Assembly: GCA_963762735.1 (NCBI GenBank)
Contig: CAVXMG010000001.1
Location: forward strand, 1 to 64,000
Length of the DNA stretch: 64,000 nucleotides
Source: DASXKD01 sp963762735
GTDB taxonomy: Bacteria > Actinomycetota > Actinomycetes > Streptosporangiales > Streptosporangiaceae
Reading direction: 5' to 3'
This document shows, one piece after another, positions 1-8,908 of the stretch. The translations under genes and the position numbers were made by a program. Every line of letters starts with the position of its first letter. Positions within the stretch are counted from its first letter, which is position 1. The notes below the pieces were generated by a model. It was given only the letters and a program-made list of their open reading frames with translations, was not told the origin of the DNA and ran no database searches.

Positions 1-1665
1 CGGTGTGGTCGTGGCCGGCGGCCCGATCGCCGGGGCCGCCGGGCAGGGCCGGCGCCCTGGCGCGGGCGTGTGGCGGAGCACGGACGGCGGCCTCACCTGG
101 AAGCCGGTGGCGCTTCCGGCCAGCCACGGCGCGACCGCTGGGCTGGCCGGCGTGGCGGCAAGCGGGACCGGGTTCGTCGCCGTCCGCCCCGGCCACGCCG
201 CCGGGCGCCAGGACGCGGTGACCTACCGGTCCGCCCAGGGTGCCACCTGGCGGTACGCAGGCAAACTGACCCCGGTCAGGCGAACGTCGCTCCAGGTCAC
301 CGAGGTGTCAGGAAGCAGCCACGGCTACGTGGTCGCCGCATCCGTGCAGGGATCGCAGGTGGCGTTCTCCAGCGCGCGCGGCCGCGACTGGCACCAGACC
401 GGCGCCGGCGCGGGCGCCGGGGTGGCCGGCCTGACCGCGGGGCCCGGCGGCGCCGTGGTCGTTGCCGGGAACAGCGGGCCAGGAACCGGGGCGGCAGGCA
501 TCCGCCCGCACCTGATCCTCATCAGCCCCACCGCCGGGCGACAGCAGGTCGGCCAAGCGGTCCTGGGCGCGAGCGCCACCCCCGACGTGACGGTCAACAG
601 CCTGGCCGCGGCCGGTCGCACGCTGGTCGCGGCCGGCTCGGCGGGCGGGTCGCCTGCCCTGTGGCTGGGCTCGGCCGGCCAGTGGGCACCCGCGGGCGTG
701 CTGCTACCGCAGGCGTGGCGCAACGGCGCACTGGCTAGCGTGGCGCACGGCAGTCAGGGCTGGCTGGCGATCGGCCAGGCCAGCGCGGCACCGTCGCCCG
801 GCCGCGCGGCACCGTTCGCCCGGGCACCGGTTCCCTCCGTGCCACCGGCGTACCAGCCGGTGATCCTGACCTCGGCCACCGGCACCTCCTGGATCCCGGC
901 AGCCGCGCTCAGCCCGCTCGCGGCAGCCGGGAACGGCCTGGCACAGGCGGCGGCAGGCCCGGCCGGCTACGTGGTGGTCGGCAGCGTCCGGACGGGAGCT
1001 ACGACTGCCCCGGCAGCCTGGTACTCGAAGGACCTCAGCACCTGGGCCCGTGCCCCGCTGCCGGTCCCTGGCGGCTATACGCAGGCCGGGGCCGCCGGGA
1101 GCCGCCAGGTTCTCGCGGTGACCGCCGCCGGGCCCGGCTTCGTGGCGGTGGGCTCCGCAGGGAACACCCCCGCGGCGTGGACCTCGCGGAACGGCTCGGC
1201 GTGGGAGTTCACCGCGCTGCCACTCCCCGCCCGGGGCGGCCGGCGCCGTGCTGACCAAGGTCACCGCCGACGGCGCGCGGGCAGTCGCCGCGGGCTATGA
1301 GCGGCGGCCAGGCTCGGCGCCCGCGCCGTTCACCGCCGTCTCGGCCGACGGCGGCCGCACCTGGCGGGACTCGGTGCTGCCCGCGCCGCCGGCCCCGACC
1401 GTGGTGACCGCGCTGACCGCGGCGGGACACGGGTTCGTCGCGGTGGGGCGCGCCGGGCTCGCCGGGGCGGCCGGTCATGCTCGCCTGGTGGTCCGCCGAC
1501 GGCCTGACCTGGCAGGACCGCGCGCCTGCGAGCGGCGGGCCTGGCGGGTCGTTCGTTTCGCAGATCAATGCCGTGACGGCCGGGAACGGGACGCTCACCG
1601 GTGCCGGGTTCGCCGCGAGCACCGCGGCGGAGCACCCGATCCTCTGGCACGCGCGCTACCGCTGA
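1..1665 (+). pseudogene. Beta-propeller (BNR/sialidase-like) protein, 5' end outside window, two frameshifts
   Basis: The C-terminal part of a repetitive, probably extracytoplasmic protein. It is rich in Ala, Gly and Ser, and short BNR-type motifs recur, such as WRSTDGGLTWKP near the start, SADGGRTWRDS, and WWSADGLTWQD near the end (Asp-box pattern S-x-D-G-G-x-T-W). This pattern is typical of sialidase-fold beta-propellers. No catalytic residues of a true sialidase can be identified, so it may only bind. The frame changes near 1225-1250 and again near 1470-1480. Each change restores good propeller sequence, so each looks like a single inserted base. The last frame stops at 1665. The N-terminus, including any signal peptide, lies upstream of the window. 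The downstream neighbour is convergent. Confidence 0.6.
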
Positions 1666-1696
1666 CCACGCGGCCGCGGCGGCGCGGCGGCCGCGG

Positions 1697-1826
1697 CCCA
1701 CGTGACGCAGTCACGAGGGCCGCCAGGCCAGCGGGGGTCCGGGGGGCGCCCCCCGGGCTGGTACCGGGCGGCCCACGTGACGCAGCCACGAGCCGGGGTC
1801 CGGGGGGCGCCCCCGGGCTGGTACCG
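1697..1826. repeat. Two direct repeats with GC-rich palindromes between convergent genes
   Basis: Two copies of a unit begin with CCCACGTGACGCAG (1697 and 1772) and end with CGGGCTGGTACCG (to about 1766 and 1826). Each copy contains a self-complementary GGGGGGCGCCCCC core. They fill the gap between two converging genes, so they could act as a bidirectional terminator. No U-tract is present. Confidence 0.55.
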
Positions 1827-1827
1827 C

Positions 1828-2640
1828 TCAGCCTGCGGCCGGGCCGAAGATGTCCTCGCGGCGGTGCTCCAGGCACGGCAGCACGGCCCGGACCTGCTTG
1901 GTCAGCGCGCTGTCCAGGTCGGCCACCGCGAGCCCGGGGAACGGCCCGAGGTCGGCACGGACCGTGCCCATCGGGTCGGCCATCATGCTGCGGCCGACCC
2001 CGGTGGGGGCGCGGGTGGGCGGCGCGGAATGGTCAGGCACCTGGCCGGCCGCCGCCACCCAGACCGTGTTCTCTATCGCGCGGGCGCGCACCAGGGTGAC
2101 CCAGTGCTCCTCCTTGAACAGGCCGGCGGCCCACGCGGCGGGTATCACGATCAGCTCGGCCCCGCGCACCGCCAGGGCCCTGGCGAGCTCGGGGAACCTG
2201 ACGTCGTAGCAGGTCATGATGCCGACCCGGACCCCGCACAAATCCGCGACCACGGGCTGCCCACCCGGGGCGACCACGGCGGACTCACGCTCGCCGAGCG
2301 CGTCGAACAGGTGGATCTTGCGGTATGCGGCGACCTGGGTGCCCGCGGCGTCGTAGGCGACCGCGGTGTTGTACACGCGGCCGTCGGGGGCGGGCTCGAA
2401 CACCCCCGCCACCAGCGCCACCCCGCTGGCACTGGCGGCCTCGGCCAGCCCGCTGCCGAACGGCCCGTCCAGTGGCTCGGCGATGGCGCGCAGGTCACTG
2501 CCGAACCTGGCCTGCGTGGCCTCGGGAAACACCGCCAGGTCGGCGCCGCGACCCGCGGCGTCGGCGAGGGCCTCCCGCACCCGGTCCAGGTTGACCGCGG
2601 GATCGGGGCTGACCGGCAACTGGCACAAAGCGACGCGCAT
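1828..2640 (-). CDS. Carbon-nitrogen hydrolase (nitrilase superfamily amidase)
   Basis: A 270-residue protein with the complete nitrilase-superfamily triad: Glu40 in FPEAT, Lys108 in YRKIHLF and Cys144 in TCYDVRFPE. The enzyme class hydrolyses non-peptide C-N bonds (amides, nitriles or N-carbamoyl groups) in the cytoplasm. The HLFD and DVRFPE signatures resemble the Nit/omega-amidase-like branch, which deaminates alpha-keto acid amides or repairs deaminated glutathione, but the substrate cannot be fixed from sequence. The start at 2640 (MRVALCQ) is preferred over an upstream in-frame start because family members begin at this strand. It is divergent from an aminotransferase with 64 bp between them. 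That pairing would suit an omega-amidase acting on a transamination product, which is inference only. Confidence 0.85.
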   Translation of the reverse strand: MRVALCQLPVSPDPAVNLDRVREALADAAGRGADLAVFPEATQARFGSDLRAIAEPLDGPFGSGLAEAASASGVALVAGVFEPAPDGRVYNTAVAYDAAGTQVAAYRKIHLFDALGERESAVVAPGGQPVVADLCGVRVGIMTCYDVRFPELARALAVRGAELIVIPAAWAAGLFKEEHWVTLVRARAIENTVWVAAAGQVPDHSAPPTRAPTGVGRSMMADPMGTVRADLGPFPGLAVADLDSALTKQVRAVLPCLEHRREDIFGPAAG

Positions 2641-2704
2641 ACCCGCAGCGTACTCACCGGCGCCCGAGGTCACATCGGGTGCCGCGGCATGATGTCATGG
2701 CCGG

Positions 2705-3877
2705 GTGAACCGACCATTGCTCAACGCCCGGCTCGCCGGGATGGGAACCACGATCTTCGCCGAGATGTCCGCGCTGGCCGTCACCACCGGGGCGGTCAAC
2801 CTCGGCCAGGGCTTTCCCGACGTCGACGGGCCGCGGGAGATCGCCGAGGCCGCGGTGGCCGCGATCAGGGAGGGCCGGGGCAACCAGTACCCGCCCGGGG
2901 CCGGCATCCCCGAGTTGCGGCAGGCGATAGCCGCGCACCAGAAGCGGTTCTACGGCTTCGACCTGGACCCGGACCGCCAGGTGCTGGTCACCGTCGGCGC
3001 GACGGAGGCCATCGCGGCGGCACTGCTCGCGCTGCTGGAACCGGGCGACGAGGCCATCGCGTTCGAGCCGTACTACGACTCCTACGCGGCCTCGGTGGCG
3101 ATGGCGGGCGCGACCCGGGTGCCGGTCACGCTCCGGCCGCCGGACTTCCGGCCCGACCTCGACGCGCTGCGCGCCGCGATCACCCCCCGCACCCGGGTGA
3201 TCCTGCTGAACTCCCCGCACAACCCGACCGGCGTGGTGTTCACCCCCGGCGAGCTGGCCCGGGTTGCCGAGCTTGCCTGCGAGCATGACCTGCTGGTCGT
3301 CTCCGACGAGGTGTACGAGCACATGGTGTTCGACGGCACGCACCTGCCGATCGCGTCGCTGCCCGGCATGGCCGGGCGCACGGTCAGCATCAGCTCCGCG
3401 GCCAAGACCTTCTCGTTCACCGGCTGGAAGGTCGGCTGGGTCACCGGCAGCCCGGAGATCGTGACGGCGGTCCGCACGGTCAAGCAGTTCCTCACCTACG
3501 TGTCCAGCGGGCCGTTCCAGTACGCGATCGCCCAGGCGCTCGCCCTGCCGGACAGCTACTACGCCTCCGTGGCCGGCGACCTGCTTCCCAAGCGGGACTT
3601 CTTCTGCGACGGCCTCGCCGCGATCGGGTTCGAGGTGTACCGGCCCGCAGGGACGTTCTTCATCACCACCGACGTGCGCCCGCTCGGCTACGCCGACGGC
3701 ATGCAGTTCTGCCGGGAACTGCCGCACCGGGCCGGGGTCGTGGCCATCCCCAGCTCGGTGTTCTACGACAACGTCGAGGCGGCCCGGTCCCAGGTGCGGT
3801 TCGCGTTCTGCAAGAAGCAGGAGGTACTCGCCGAGGCGCTGGCCCGGCTGGAGGCGGTCCGTCCGGCGGGACGCTAG
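2705..3877 (+). CDS. Class I/II pyridoxal-phosphate aminotransferase
   Basis: A 390-residue fold-type I aminotransferase starting at GTG 2705. Visible landmarks are the GQGFPD substrate loop near residue 35, NPTG at 173-176, the DEVYE strand (Asp201) that contacts the PLP ring, and the Schiff-base Lys234 in SSAAKTFSFTGWKVGW. This signature is typical of the methionine/kynurenine/glutamine transaminase group, which also contains actinobacterial N-succinyldiaminopimelate aminotransferases of the DapC type. The family moves amino groups between amino acids and keto acids in the cytoplasm. It is divergent from the nitrilase-family gene. An alternative assignment is DapC in lysine biosynthesis, but no other lysine gene is nearby. 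Confidence 0.85.
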   Translation: MNRPLLNARLAGMGTTIFAEMSALAVTTGAVNLGQGFPDVDGPREIAEAAVAAIREGRGNQYPPGAGIPELRQAIAAHQKRFYGFDLDPDRQVLVTVGATEAIAAALLALLEPGDEAIAFEPYYDSYAASVAMAGATRVPVTLRPPDFRPDLDALRAAITPRTRVILLNSPHNPTGVVFTPGELARVAELACEHDLLVVSDEVYEHMVFDGTHLPIASLPGMAGRTVSISSAAKTFSFTGWKVGWVTGSPEIVTAVRTVKQFLTYVSSGPFQYAIAQALALPDSYYASVAGDLLPKRDFFCDGLAAIGFEVYRPAGTFFITTDVRPLGYADGMQFCRELPHRAGVVAIPSSVFYDNVEAARSQVRFAFCKKQEVLAEALARLEAVRPAGR

Positions 3878-3921
3878 CGGGCCACTAGCTTGCCGCGCGG
3901 CACATGGCGCAGACTGGGGGC

Positions 3922-4311
3922 ATGCGACCTGCCGGCCTTCACCACATCTCGATCAACGTCCGCGATGTGTCCGCGGCCATGGATTTCTACGTCGGCGTCC
4001 TGGGCCTGACCGAGCGCGCCGACCGGCCCGACTTCAGCTTCGACGGGGCCTGGCTGGACGCAGGCAGCCAGCAGGTGCACCTCATCAAGGCGGAGGTGCC
4101 GCCGGACAGGGGCCAGCACTTCGCGCTGGCCGTGGCCGATCTGGACGGCGCGGTCGCCGAACTGCGCGGGCGCGGCCTGCGCGTCACCGACCCGGCCCCG
4201 GTCGGCACCGGGCGCCAGTCGTTCCTCTACGACCCGGCCGGCAACCGCATCGAGCTGCAGGAGCCCGGCGGTGCTGGCCCGGGGGAGCACTCCGTTGCCT
4301 CCGGGGGCTAG
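3922..4311 (+). CDS. VOC (glyoxalase/bleomycin-resistance) family protein
   Basis: A protein of about 129 residues with the paired beta-alpha-beta-beta-beta modules of the vicinal oxygen chelate fold. Metal-ligand positions are visible: His in LHHISINV near the N-terminus, His or Gln in QQVHLIK, His in GQHFALAVADLD, and Glu in NRIELQEP near the C-terminus. The pattern fits a metal-dependent glyoxalase-like lyase, dioxygenase or fosfomycin-type enzyme. Specificity is unknown. Family members normally begin at MRPAGLHH, so 3922 is chosen; an ATG at 3904 is also in frame. The last coding bases form a perfect 20-bp palindrome. It converges on the ferredoxin gene. Confidence 0.75.
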   Translation: MRPAGLHHISINVRDVSAAMDFYVGVLGLTERADRPDFSFDGAWLDAGSQQVHLIKAEVPPDRGQHFALAVADLDGAVAELRGRGLRVTDPAPVGTGRQSFLYDPAGNRIELQEPGGAGPGEHSVASGG

Positions 4312-4319
4312 CCCCCGGA
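4300..4319. terminator. Perfect 20-bp palindrome overlapping the VOC stop codon
   Basis: TCCGGGGGCTAGCCCCCGGA is fully self-complementary. Its central CTAG contains the TAG stop codon of the VOC gene. It lies between converging genes and would form a very stable hairpin without a U-tract, as is common for actinobacterial terminators. Confidence 0.55.
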
Positions 4320-4403
4320 CCCCATGGCCCTGGAACCCCCCGGTGGCCTGAGGCCCACGCGCCTGGAGTCGCGGCGGCCTCGGCCGTGTTAGCGCCGCCT
4401 GCC

Positions 4404-4596
4404 TCACTCGCTCAGTTTCAGCGCGGTTTTCGGGCACGACTGCACCGCGTGCCGGACTGCGCCGGCCAGCTCCGTGCGGCACCTCGCCGTCGGTGATGTG
4501 CAGTTCGTCGTCGTCATCCAGGCGGAAGACCTGCGGCACCAGGCCCGCGCACACGCCGTTGGCCTCACACAGGTCGCGGTCGACGGTCACTCTCAT
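4404..4596 (-). pseudogene. Single-cluster ferredoxin, one-base frameshift
   Basis: A small (about 63 aa) electron carrier of the 3Fe-4S/4Fe-4S type that often serves actinobacterial cytochromes P450. The N-terminal frame begins MRVTVDRDLCEANGVC and carries two cluster cysteines (C-x5-C), followed by an acidic stretch. The frame changes near 4475-4490; the other frame then supplies the expected tail VQSCPKTALKLSE with the last ligand cysteine and a stop at 4404. The whole region is 193 nt, that is 3n+1, so one inserted base explains everything. No P450 or reductase gene is adjacent. Confidence 0.8.
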
Positions 4597-4661
4597 GGCG
4601 GCATTCTCCTCGCGTCCGGGTCCGCGCCCGCACCGGGGCGGTGGCAGGGCAGGATCGGACC

Positions 4662-5330
4662 ATGACCGACATCCGTGCCCAGCCCGGTGTGCTGCCCGCC
4701 ATGCCCGACGAGTTGCGCCGCGCGGCGGAGGCGGCGCGCGGCTTCATGCCGCCCGCCGAAGGACTTGCCCTGTACCGGGCGGCGGTTACTTATGCCGCCG
4801 CCGGTCCCGTGCTTGAGGTCGGCACCTATTGCGGCAAGTCCACGATCTACCTTGCGACCGCCGCCCGGCAGGCCGGCCAGGCCGTCATCACGGTGGACCA
4901 CCATCACGGCTCGGAGGAGAACCAGCCCGGCTGGGAGTACCACGACACCAGCCTGGTGGACCCACGGACCGGCCGGCTGGACACCCTGCCGCACTTCCGC
5001 GCCACCCTGGCCGGCCTGGGCCTGGACGAAGACGTGATCGCGATCGTGGGCCGGTCGGCGGACGTGGCGCGGCTGTGGCGGGCACCGCTCGGGATGCTGT
5101 TCATCGACGGCGGGCACACCGAGGCCGCCGCCCAGGCCGACTACGAGGGCTGGGCGCCGCATGTGGCGCGCGGCGGCGCGCTCGCGATCCACGATGTCTT
5201 CCCGGATCCCGCCGACGGCGGGCAGGCCCCGTACCACATCTACCGCAGGGCGCTGGCTTCCGGCGCGTTCACCGAGGTGGCCGTCGAGGGCTCGCTGCGG
5301 CTTCTCGAACGAACCGGCGAGGGAATCTAG
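4662..5330 (+). CDS. Class I SAM-dependent methyltransferase
   Basis: A 222-residue Rossmann-fold methyltransferase. Motif I is EVGTYCGKST near residue 50, an acidic residue follows at the end of strand 2 (ITVDHHHG), and a metal-dependent or acid/base region FIDGGHTEAAAQADYEGW occurs near residue 150. The FIDGGH signature is shared with the CmcI/Methyltransf_24 and O-methyltransferase families. The substrate is unknown. Start 4662 (MTDIRAQPG) is preferred over an in-frame ATG at 4641. Its promoter must lie in the 65 bp between it and the divergent ferredoxin gene. Confidence 0.75.
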   Translation: MTDIRAQPGVLPAMPDELRRAAEAARGFMPPAEGLALYRAAVTYAAAGPVLEVGTYCGKSTIYLATAARQAGQAVITVDHHHGSEENQPGWEYHDTSLVDPRTGRLDTLPHFRATLAGLGLDEDVIAIVGRSADVARLWRAPLGMLFIDGGHTEAAAQADYEGWAPHVARGGALAIHDVFPDPADGGQAPYHIYRRALASGAFTEVAVEGSLRLLERTGEGI

Positions 5331-5417
5331 CCGAACGATAGGCCCGCCAGCCCGTGGTCCCGCCACGCAGCCCCGACGCCGGGGCGGGCCGCCGCAAGCA
5401 CGTCCCCTGCACGCCGA

Positions 5418-5465
5418 TGATCATGGGGATTTGGCTCATCGGCGCGGGCCACATCCCCATGATCA
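5418..5465. repeat. 13-bp inverted repeat between convergent genes
   Basis: Arms TGATCATGGGGAT (5418-5430) and ATCCCCATGATCA (5453-5465) are separated by 22 bases. They sit in the gap between a rightward and a leftward gene, so a bidirectional terminator is possible. The core GATCATGGGG recurs at 63947-63956, again just downstream of a gene end. Confidence 0.5.
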
Positions 5466-5492
5466 CGAACTGGCCGGGTGCCTGGGGGCCGG

Positions 5493-6635
5493 TCAGCGTG
5501 TGGTGATGGCGCAGCCGCAGCGGCCGGGATCCGGGGCAGGTGCCGTGGCGGTGCCGGCGCCCATGGCCCGGAACAGGCCGCTTCCCCCGGACGTGGCCGA
5601 CAGCGCGTCCGCGGCGAGGATCACCGCCGCCGAGGTGTAGCCGCTCCGCTCGTTCGGGAAGTGCTTCCGGTTGGCGTACTGCCACCCGGTCCAGTAGCCG
5701 CCGTCGGGATCGCGCAGGAACTGGATCCCGGCGAACATCTCCCTGGCCCTGGCCTGGTCCCCGATCGCGTCCAGGGCCAGGACGAGCTCGCAGGTCTCCG
5801 CTCCGGTGACCCAGGGCTCGTCGCGCACGCAGCGGACGCCGAGGCCGGGCACCACGAAATCCGGCCAGCCCGCGGCCAGCCACGCGGTGGCATCAGGTCC
5901 CCGCACCGAGCCGCCGAGCACCGGGTAATACCAGTCCATCGAGAACCTGGACTTGTCCGCGAACGCCTCCGGGTGGCAGGCGACCGCATGCGCGAGCCGG
6001 CCGGCGGCGAGTTCCCAGTCCGGCTGCGGTTCGCCCATGAAGTCGGCCAGGGCCGACGCGCAGCGCAGGCTCTGGTAGGTGCTGGAGCAGCCGGTCAGCA
6101 GGGCGTAGCTGGCCGGGACCCCGCCAGGGTCGCGCTGCCAGATGATCTCTCCGCGCGGCGTCTGCAGGCCCAGGGTGAACTCGATCGCCCGGCGGACCGC
6201 GGGCCACATCCGCGCCACGAAGCCGGCGTCCCCGGTCACCAGGTACTCGTGCCAGACGCCCGCGGCCACGTAGGCGGCGTGGTTGCTCTCGCCCACGTCG
6301 TCGCTGACCAGCCCGCCTGGCGCGGTCCGCCGTGCCCAGGATCCGTCGGCCCGCTGCGTCGCCAGCAGCCAGTCGTAGGCCCGCCGGGCCGGGCCGCGCA
6401 GCCCGCACACCGACAGGGCCATGGCGCACTCGACGTGGTTCCACGCGTCCACCTGGCCGTCCGGCCAGCCGATCGCCCCGGACTCCTGCTGCCCGGCGGC
6501 GATGACCTCGCCGGTGGCACGTATCTCCGCCTCGGTCAGGATCCCCGGCACGGCCGGGACGGAGCCGGCCACGGGCGGAGCGTATGGCATCAGATGTCCT
6601 GCGCCGAGCCGGGCCAGGTGCTCACCCACGGGCAT
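5493..6635 (-). CDS. Alpha/alpha-toroid protein (prenyltransferase/squalene-cyclase-like repeats)
   Basis: A protein of about 380 residues built from helical repeats with QW-like motifs: QESGAIGWPDG near the start, QRADGSWARR, TPRGEIIWQ, and DPDGGYWTGWQY near the end. Automated pipelines usually call such proteins prenyltransferase, but the six-hairpin toroid is also used by glycoside hydrolases and lyases. No DXDD or DDXXD motif is visible, so terpene cyclase or prenyl transfer chemistry is not supported. Start 6635 (MPVGEHLARL) overlaps the upstream methyltransferase by 14 bp, suggesting translational coupling. It is the last gene of a GT4-methyltransferase-toroid operon facing a GDP-mannose 4,6-dehydratase gene, so a role in sugar or glycan processing is likelier than isoprenoid metabolism. 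Confidence 0.65.
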   Translation of the reverse strand: MPVGEHLARLGAGHLMPYAPPVAGSVPAVPGILTEAEIRATGEVIAAGQQESGAIGWPDGQVDAWNHVECAMALSVCGLRGPARRAYDWLLATQRADGSWARRTAPGGLVSDDVGESNHAAYVAAGVWHEYLVTGDAGFVARMWPAVRRAIEFTLGLQTPRGEIIWQRDPGGVPASYALLTGCSSTYQSLRCASALADFMGEPQPDWELAAGRLAHAVACHPEAFADKSRFSMDWYYPVLGGSVRGPDATAWLAAGWPDFVVPGLGVRCVRDEPWVTGAETCELVLALDAIGDQARAREMFAGIQFLRDPDGGYWTGWQYANRKHFPNERSGYTSAAVILAADALSATSGGSGLFRAMGAGTATAPAPDPGRCGCAITTR

Positions 6636-7398
6636 GCGCCCGCGCGGGCTCGGTCTTGCCCGCGGCGGACAGGGGAGCGGCGGGCAGCGGGGCACCGGGG
6701 GGCTTGTGCGCGTACACGACGATGCTCTTGCCGATGAGCGGGTTGAGGGCCTGCTCGGCCAGCCTGGTCACCGGCGGATGCTTGACGATGTCCCAGACCA
6801 GCAGCCGGTGGTAGGCGCGGGCCAGCGGGTGAGTGTCGCGGTGCACGCCGACCGCGCACTTCAGCCACCAGTACGGCGAATGCAGCCCGTGCGCGTGATG
6901 GTGGCCGCCCACCTCGAACCCGGCCGCGCGCAGCTTGGCCTCCAGTTCGGGCCGGGTGTAGATGCGGACATGGCCGCCCGGCGTGTTGTGGTAGTCGTCA
7001 GACAGCCGCCAGCAGATACGTTCAGGCAGCCAGGCGGGCACGGTCACCGCGAGCAGCCCGCCGGGCCGCAGCACCCGGGCGATCTCGCCGAGCGCGCGCT
7101 GGTCAAGCGGAATGTGCTCGAGCACCTCCGCCGCGATCGCCCGGTCGAAGGAGCCGTCACCGAACGGCATGGCCGTGGCGTCGCCGCGCACCGACAGCGC
7201 CCGCGCCGCCCGCGGCGCCTCCCCGGTTGCCGCCATGGCCGCGGTCATGACGCTGACCTGCTGAAGTTCGCCGTGATCTGCGTCGAAGGCGACCACGTCC
7301 GCCCCGCGCCGGTAGGCCTCGAAAGCGTGCCGCCCGGCACCGCAGCCCAGATCGAGCAGCCGGTTGCCCGGCCCGACGGGGAACCGCCGGAAGTCCAC
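6622..7398 (-). CDS. Class I SAM-dependent methyltransferase of a glycan cluster
   Basis: A 258-residue UbiE/Methyltransf_11-type enzyme. Motif I is LLDLGCGAGRHAFEA near residue 14. The acidic ribose-binding residue follows in VVAFDAD, then the GDATAMPF and FDRAIAAEVLEHI segment, and VLRPGG. It probably methylates a small molecule or glycan in the cytoplasm. It starts at GTG 7398, three bases after the stop of the GT4 gene (7401), and its own end overlaps the next start, so all three genes are tightly coupled. A His-rich stretch (VGGHHHAHGLH) lies near residue 175. Confidence 0.8.
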   Translation of the reverse strand: MDFRRFPVGPGNRLLDLGCGAGRHAFEAYRRGADVVAFDADHGELQQVSVMTAAMAATGEAPRAARALSVRGDATAMPFGDGSFDRAIAAEVLEHIPLDQRALGEIARVLRPGGLLAVTVPAWLPERICWRLSDDYHNTPGGHVRIYTRPELEAKLRAAGFEVGGHHHAHGLHSPYWWLKCAVGVHRDTHPLARAYHRLLVWDIVKHPPVTRLAEQALNPLIGKSIVVYAHKPPGAPLPAAPLSAAGKTEPARAHARG

Positions 7399-7400
7399 GG

Positions 7401-8735
7401 TCAGCAGTGCCCGGCTCCCTTCAGCGAGGTACCGTCCGCCGGCGGCGGCCCGTCAGGGCGCGCGACCGGCCCGGCGCCTGCCCGCCGGGCGGCGATGGCC
7501 CGTTCGTACTCGGCGACGGTGGCCCGGGCAACCGCGGGCCAGGCGAACCGCTCCTGGACCCGGCGCCAGGCGGCCTCGCCGAGCTGGGCGCGCCGCTGCG
7601 GCGAGTCGAGCAGGTCCCGCAGCGCGGCGGCCAGTTCCTCCGGGTCGCCCGGCTGGACCATGACCGCGGTGTCCCCTACCACCTCGGGCAGTGCCCCGGT
7701 ACGGCTGACGACCAGCGGCGTGCCTGACGCCATGTGCTCGACCGCGGGCAGCGAGAACCCCTCGTACAGCGATGGCACCACCGCGACCTGGGCGCTGGCG
7801 GCGAGTTCGGCAAGCTCGGTGTCGCTGATGCCGTGCGCGAAGCGGACCTTGTCGCCGAGCGCCAGTTCGGCGGCAAGCTTCTCGGTGGGGCCGCCGGGAC
7901 CGGGCCTGCCGACCACGATGAGCTGCACGTCCCGCTCGGTGGCCAGCTTGGCGAACGCACGCAGCAGCGTCGCCACGCCCTTGATCGGGGAGTCGGCGGC
8001 GCTGGCCACGGCGATCATGCGCCCTGGGACGCGCGGCGCGGGCCGGGGATGGAACAGGCGGGTGTCCACGCCAAGCGGGATGACCCGCACGTTGCCCGGC
8101 GCCGCGCCGAAATCGCGGCAGATGTCCGCGGCCGACGACTGCGACGCGGTCAGGATCGTGCCGCAGCGCCGGGCCACCCTGGCCTGCATCCGGACGAACG
8201 AGTACCAGCGCCACTTGGCGAGCTTGCTCAGCCCCCTGGCGGCCTTCAGCTCGATGCGCCGGTCCACGCTGATCGGGTGATGGATGCTGGTCACCAGCGG
8301 CATCCCGGCCCTGGGCAGCGCGAGCAGGCCGTAGGCAAGCACCTGGTTGTCATGGACCAGGTCGAAGTCCGCGAGCCTGGGCAGCAGCGCCCGGCGGAGC
8401 CGGAGGCTGAACGTGAACGGCTCGGGGAACGCCCCGGTCTTCATCCAGAGGAATTCAAGGACGTCGATCCAGTCGCGGTATTCCGGCAGCTTCGGCGTGC
8501 GGAACGGGTCCGGCTCCCGGTACAGGTCCAGGCTGGGCAGCGTGCGCAGCACCGGGCCCGGCTCCAGCTCGGGATAGGGCTGGCCGGAGAAGACCTCCAC
8601 GTGGTGCCCGAGCGCGGCCAGTTCGCGGGACAGGTGCCGCAGGTAGATACCCTGGCCACCGACGTGCGCCTTGCTGCGGTAGGACACGAGCGCAACCCGG
8701 AGCGGGCGCTGGTTGGTCTGCACGCAGCTTCGCAC
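7401..8735 (-). CDS. GT4-family glycosyltransferase
   Basis: A 444-residue GT-B glycosyltransferase. The N-terminal domain holds the Gly-rich loop GGQGIYLRHLSREL near residue 28. The C-terminal nucleotide-sugar domain has VIPLGVDTRLF, the catalytic EX7E-type segment VVPSLYEGFSLPAVEHMASG and a canonical GTPLVVSRTGALPEVVGD loop. Members transfer sugars from GDP- or UDP-sugars onto lipids, glycans or secondary metabolites at the cytoplasmic face of the membrane. The first gene of a three-gene minus-strand operon. A 173-bp gap separates it from the gene for GDP-mannose 4,6-dehydratase, which could supply its donor sugar (inference). Confidence 0.88.
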   Translation of the reverse strand: MRSCVQTNQRPLRVALVSYRSKAHVGGQGIYLRHLSRELAALGHHVEVFSGQPYPELEPGPVLRTLPSLDLYREPDPFRTPKLPEYRDWIDVLEFLWMKTGAFPEPFTFSLRLRRALLPRLADFDLVHDNQVLAYGLLALPRAGMPLVTSIHHPISVDRRIELKAARGLSKLAKWRWYSFVRMQARVARRCGTILTASQSSAADICRDFGAAPGNVRVIPLGVDTRLFHPRPAPRVPGRMIAVASAADSPIKGVATLLRAFAKLATERDVQLIVVGRPGPGGPTEKLAAELALGDKVRFAHGISDTELAELAASAQVAVVPSLYEGFSLPAVEHMASGTPLVVSRTGALPEVVGDTAVMVQPGDPEELAAALRDLLDSPQRRAQLGEAAWRRVQERFAWPAVARATVAEYERAIAARRAGAGPVARPDGPPPADGTSLKGAGHC

Positions 8736-8908
8736 CTCTTGTCAGGTCCGGTGTCGGGTGATGCCCAGGCCGCCCGCTGGCTCCTAGGCAGGGAACATTA
8801 CCATCCAGTACCACACCTGCCTCGTGTGCGTCAGCACTGGCACGAGACGCAGTCGTACCCTGAGTGCAGCGCGGCGCAACTCACGCCGTGACCATCGGCG
8901 GGGAGGCC

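Noticed and set aside
5478..6737. 419-codon plus-strand frame opposite the toroid gene
   Set aside because: Antisense shadow of a gene with clear helical repeats and operon coupling.
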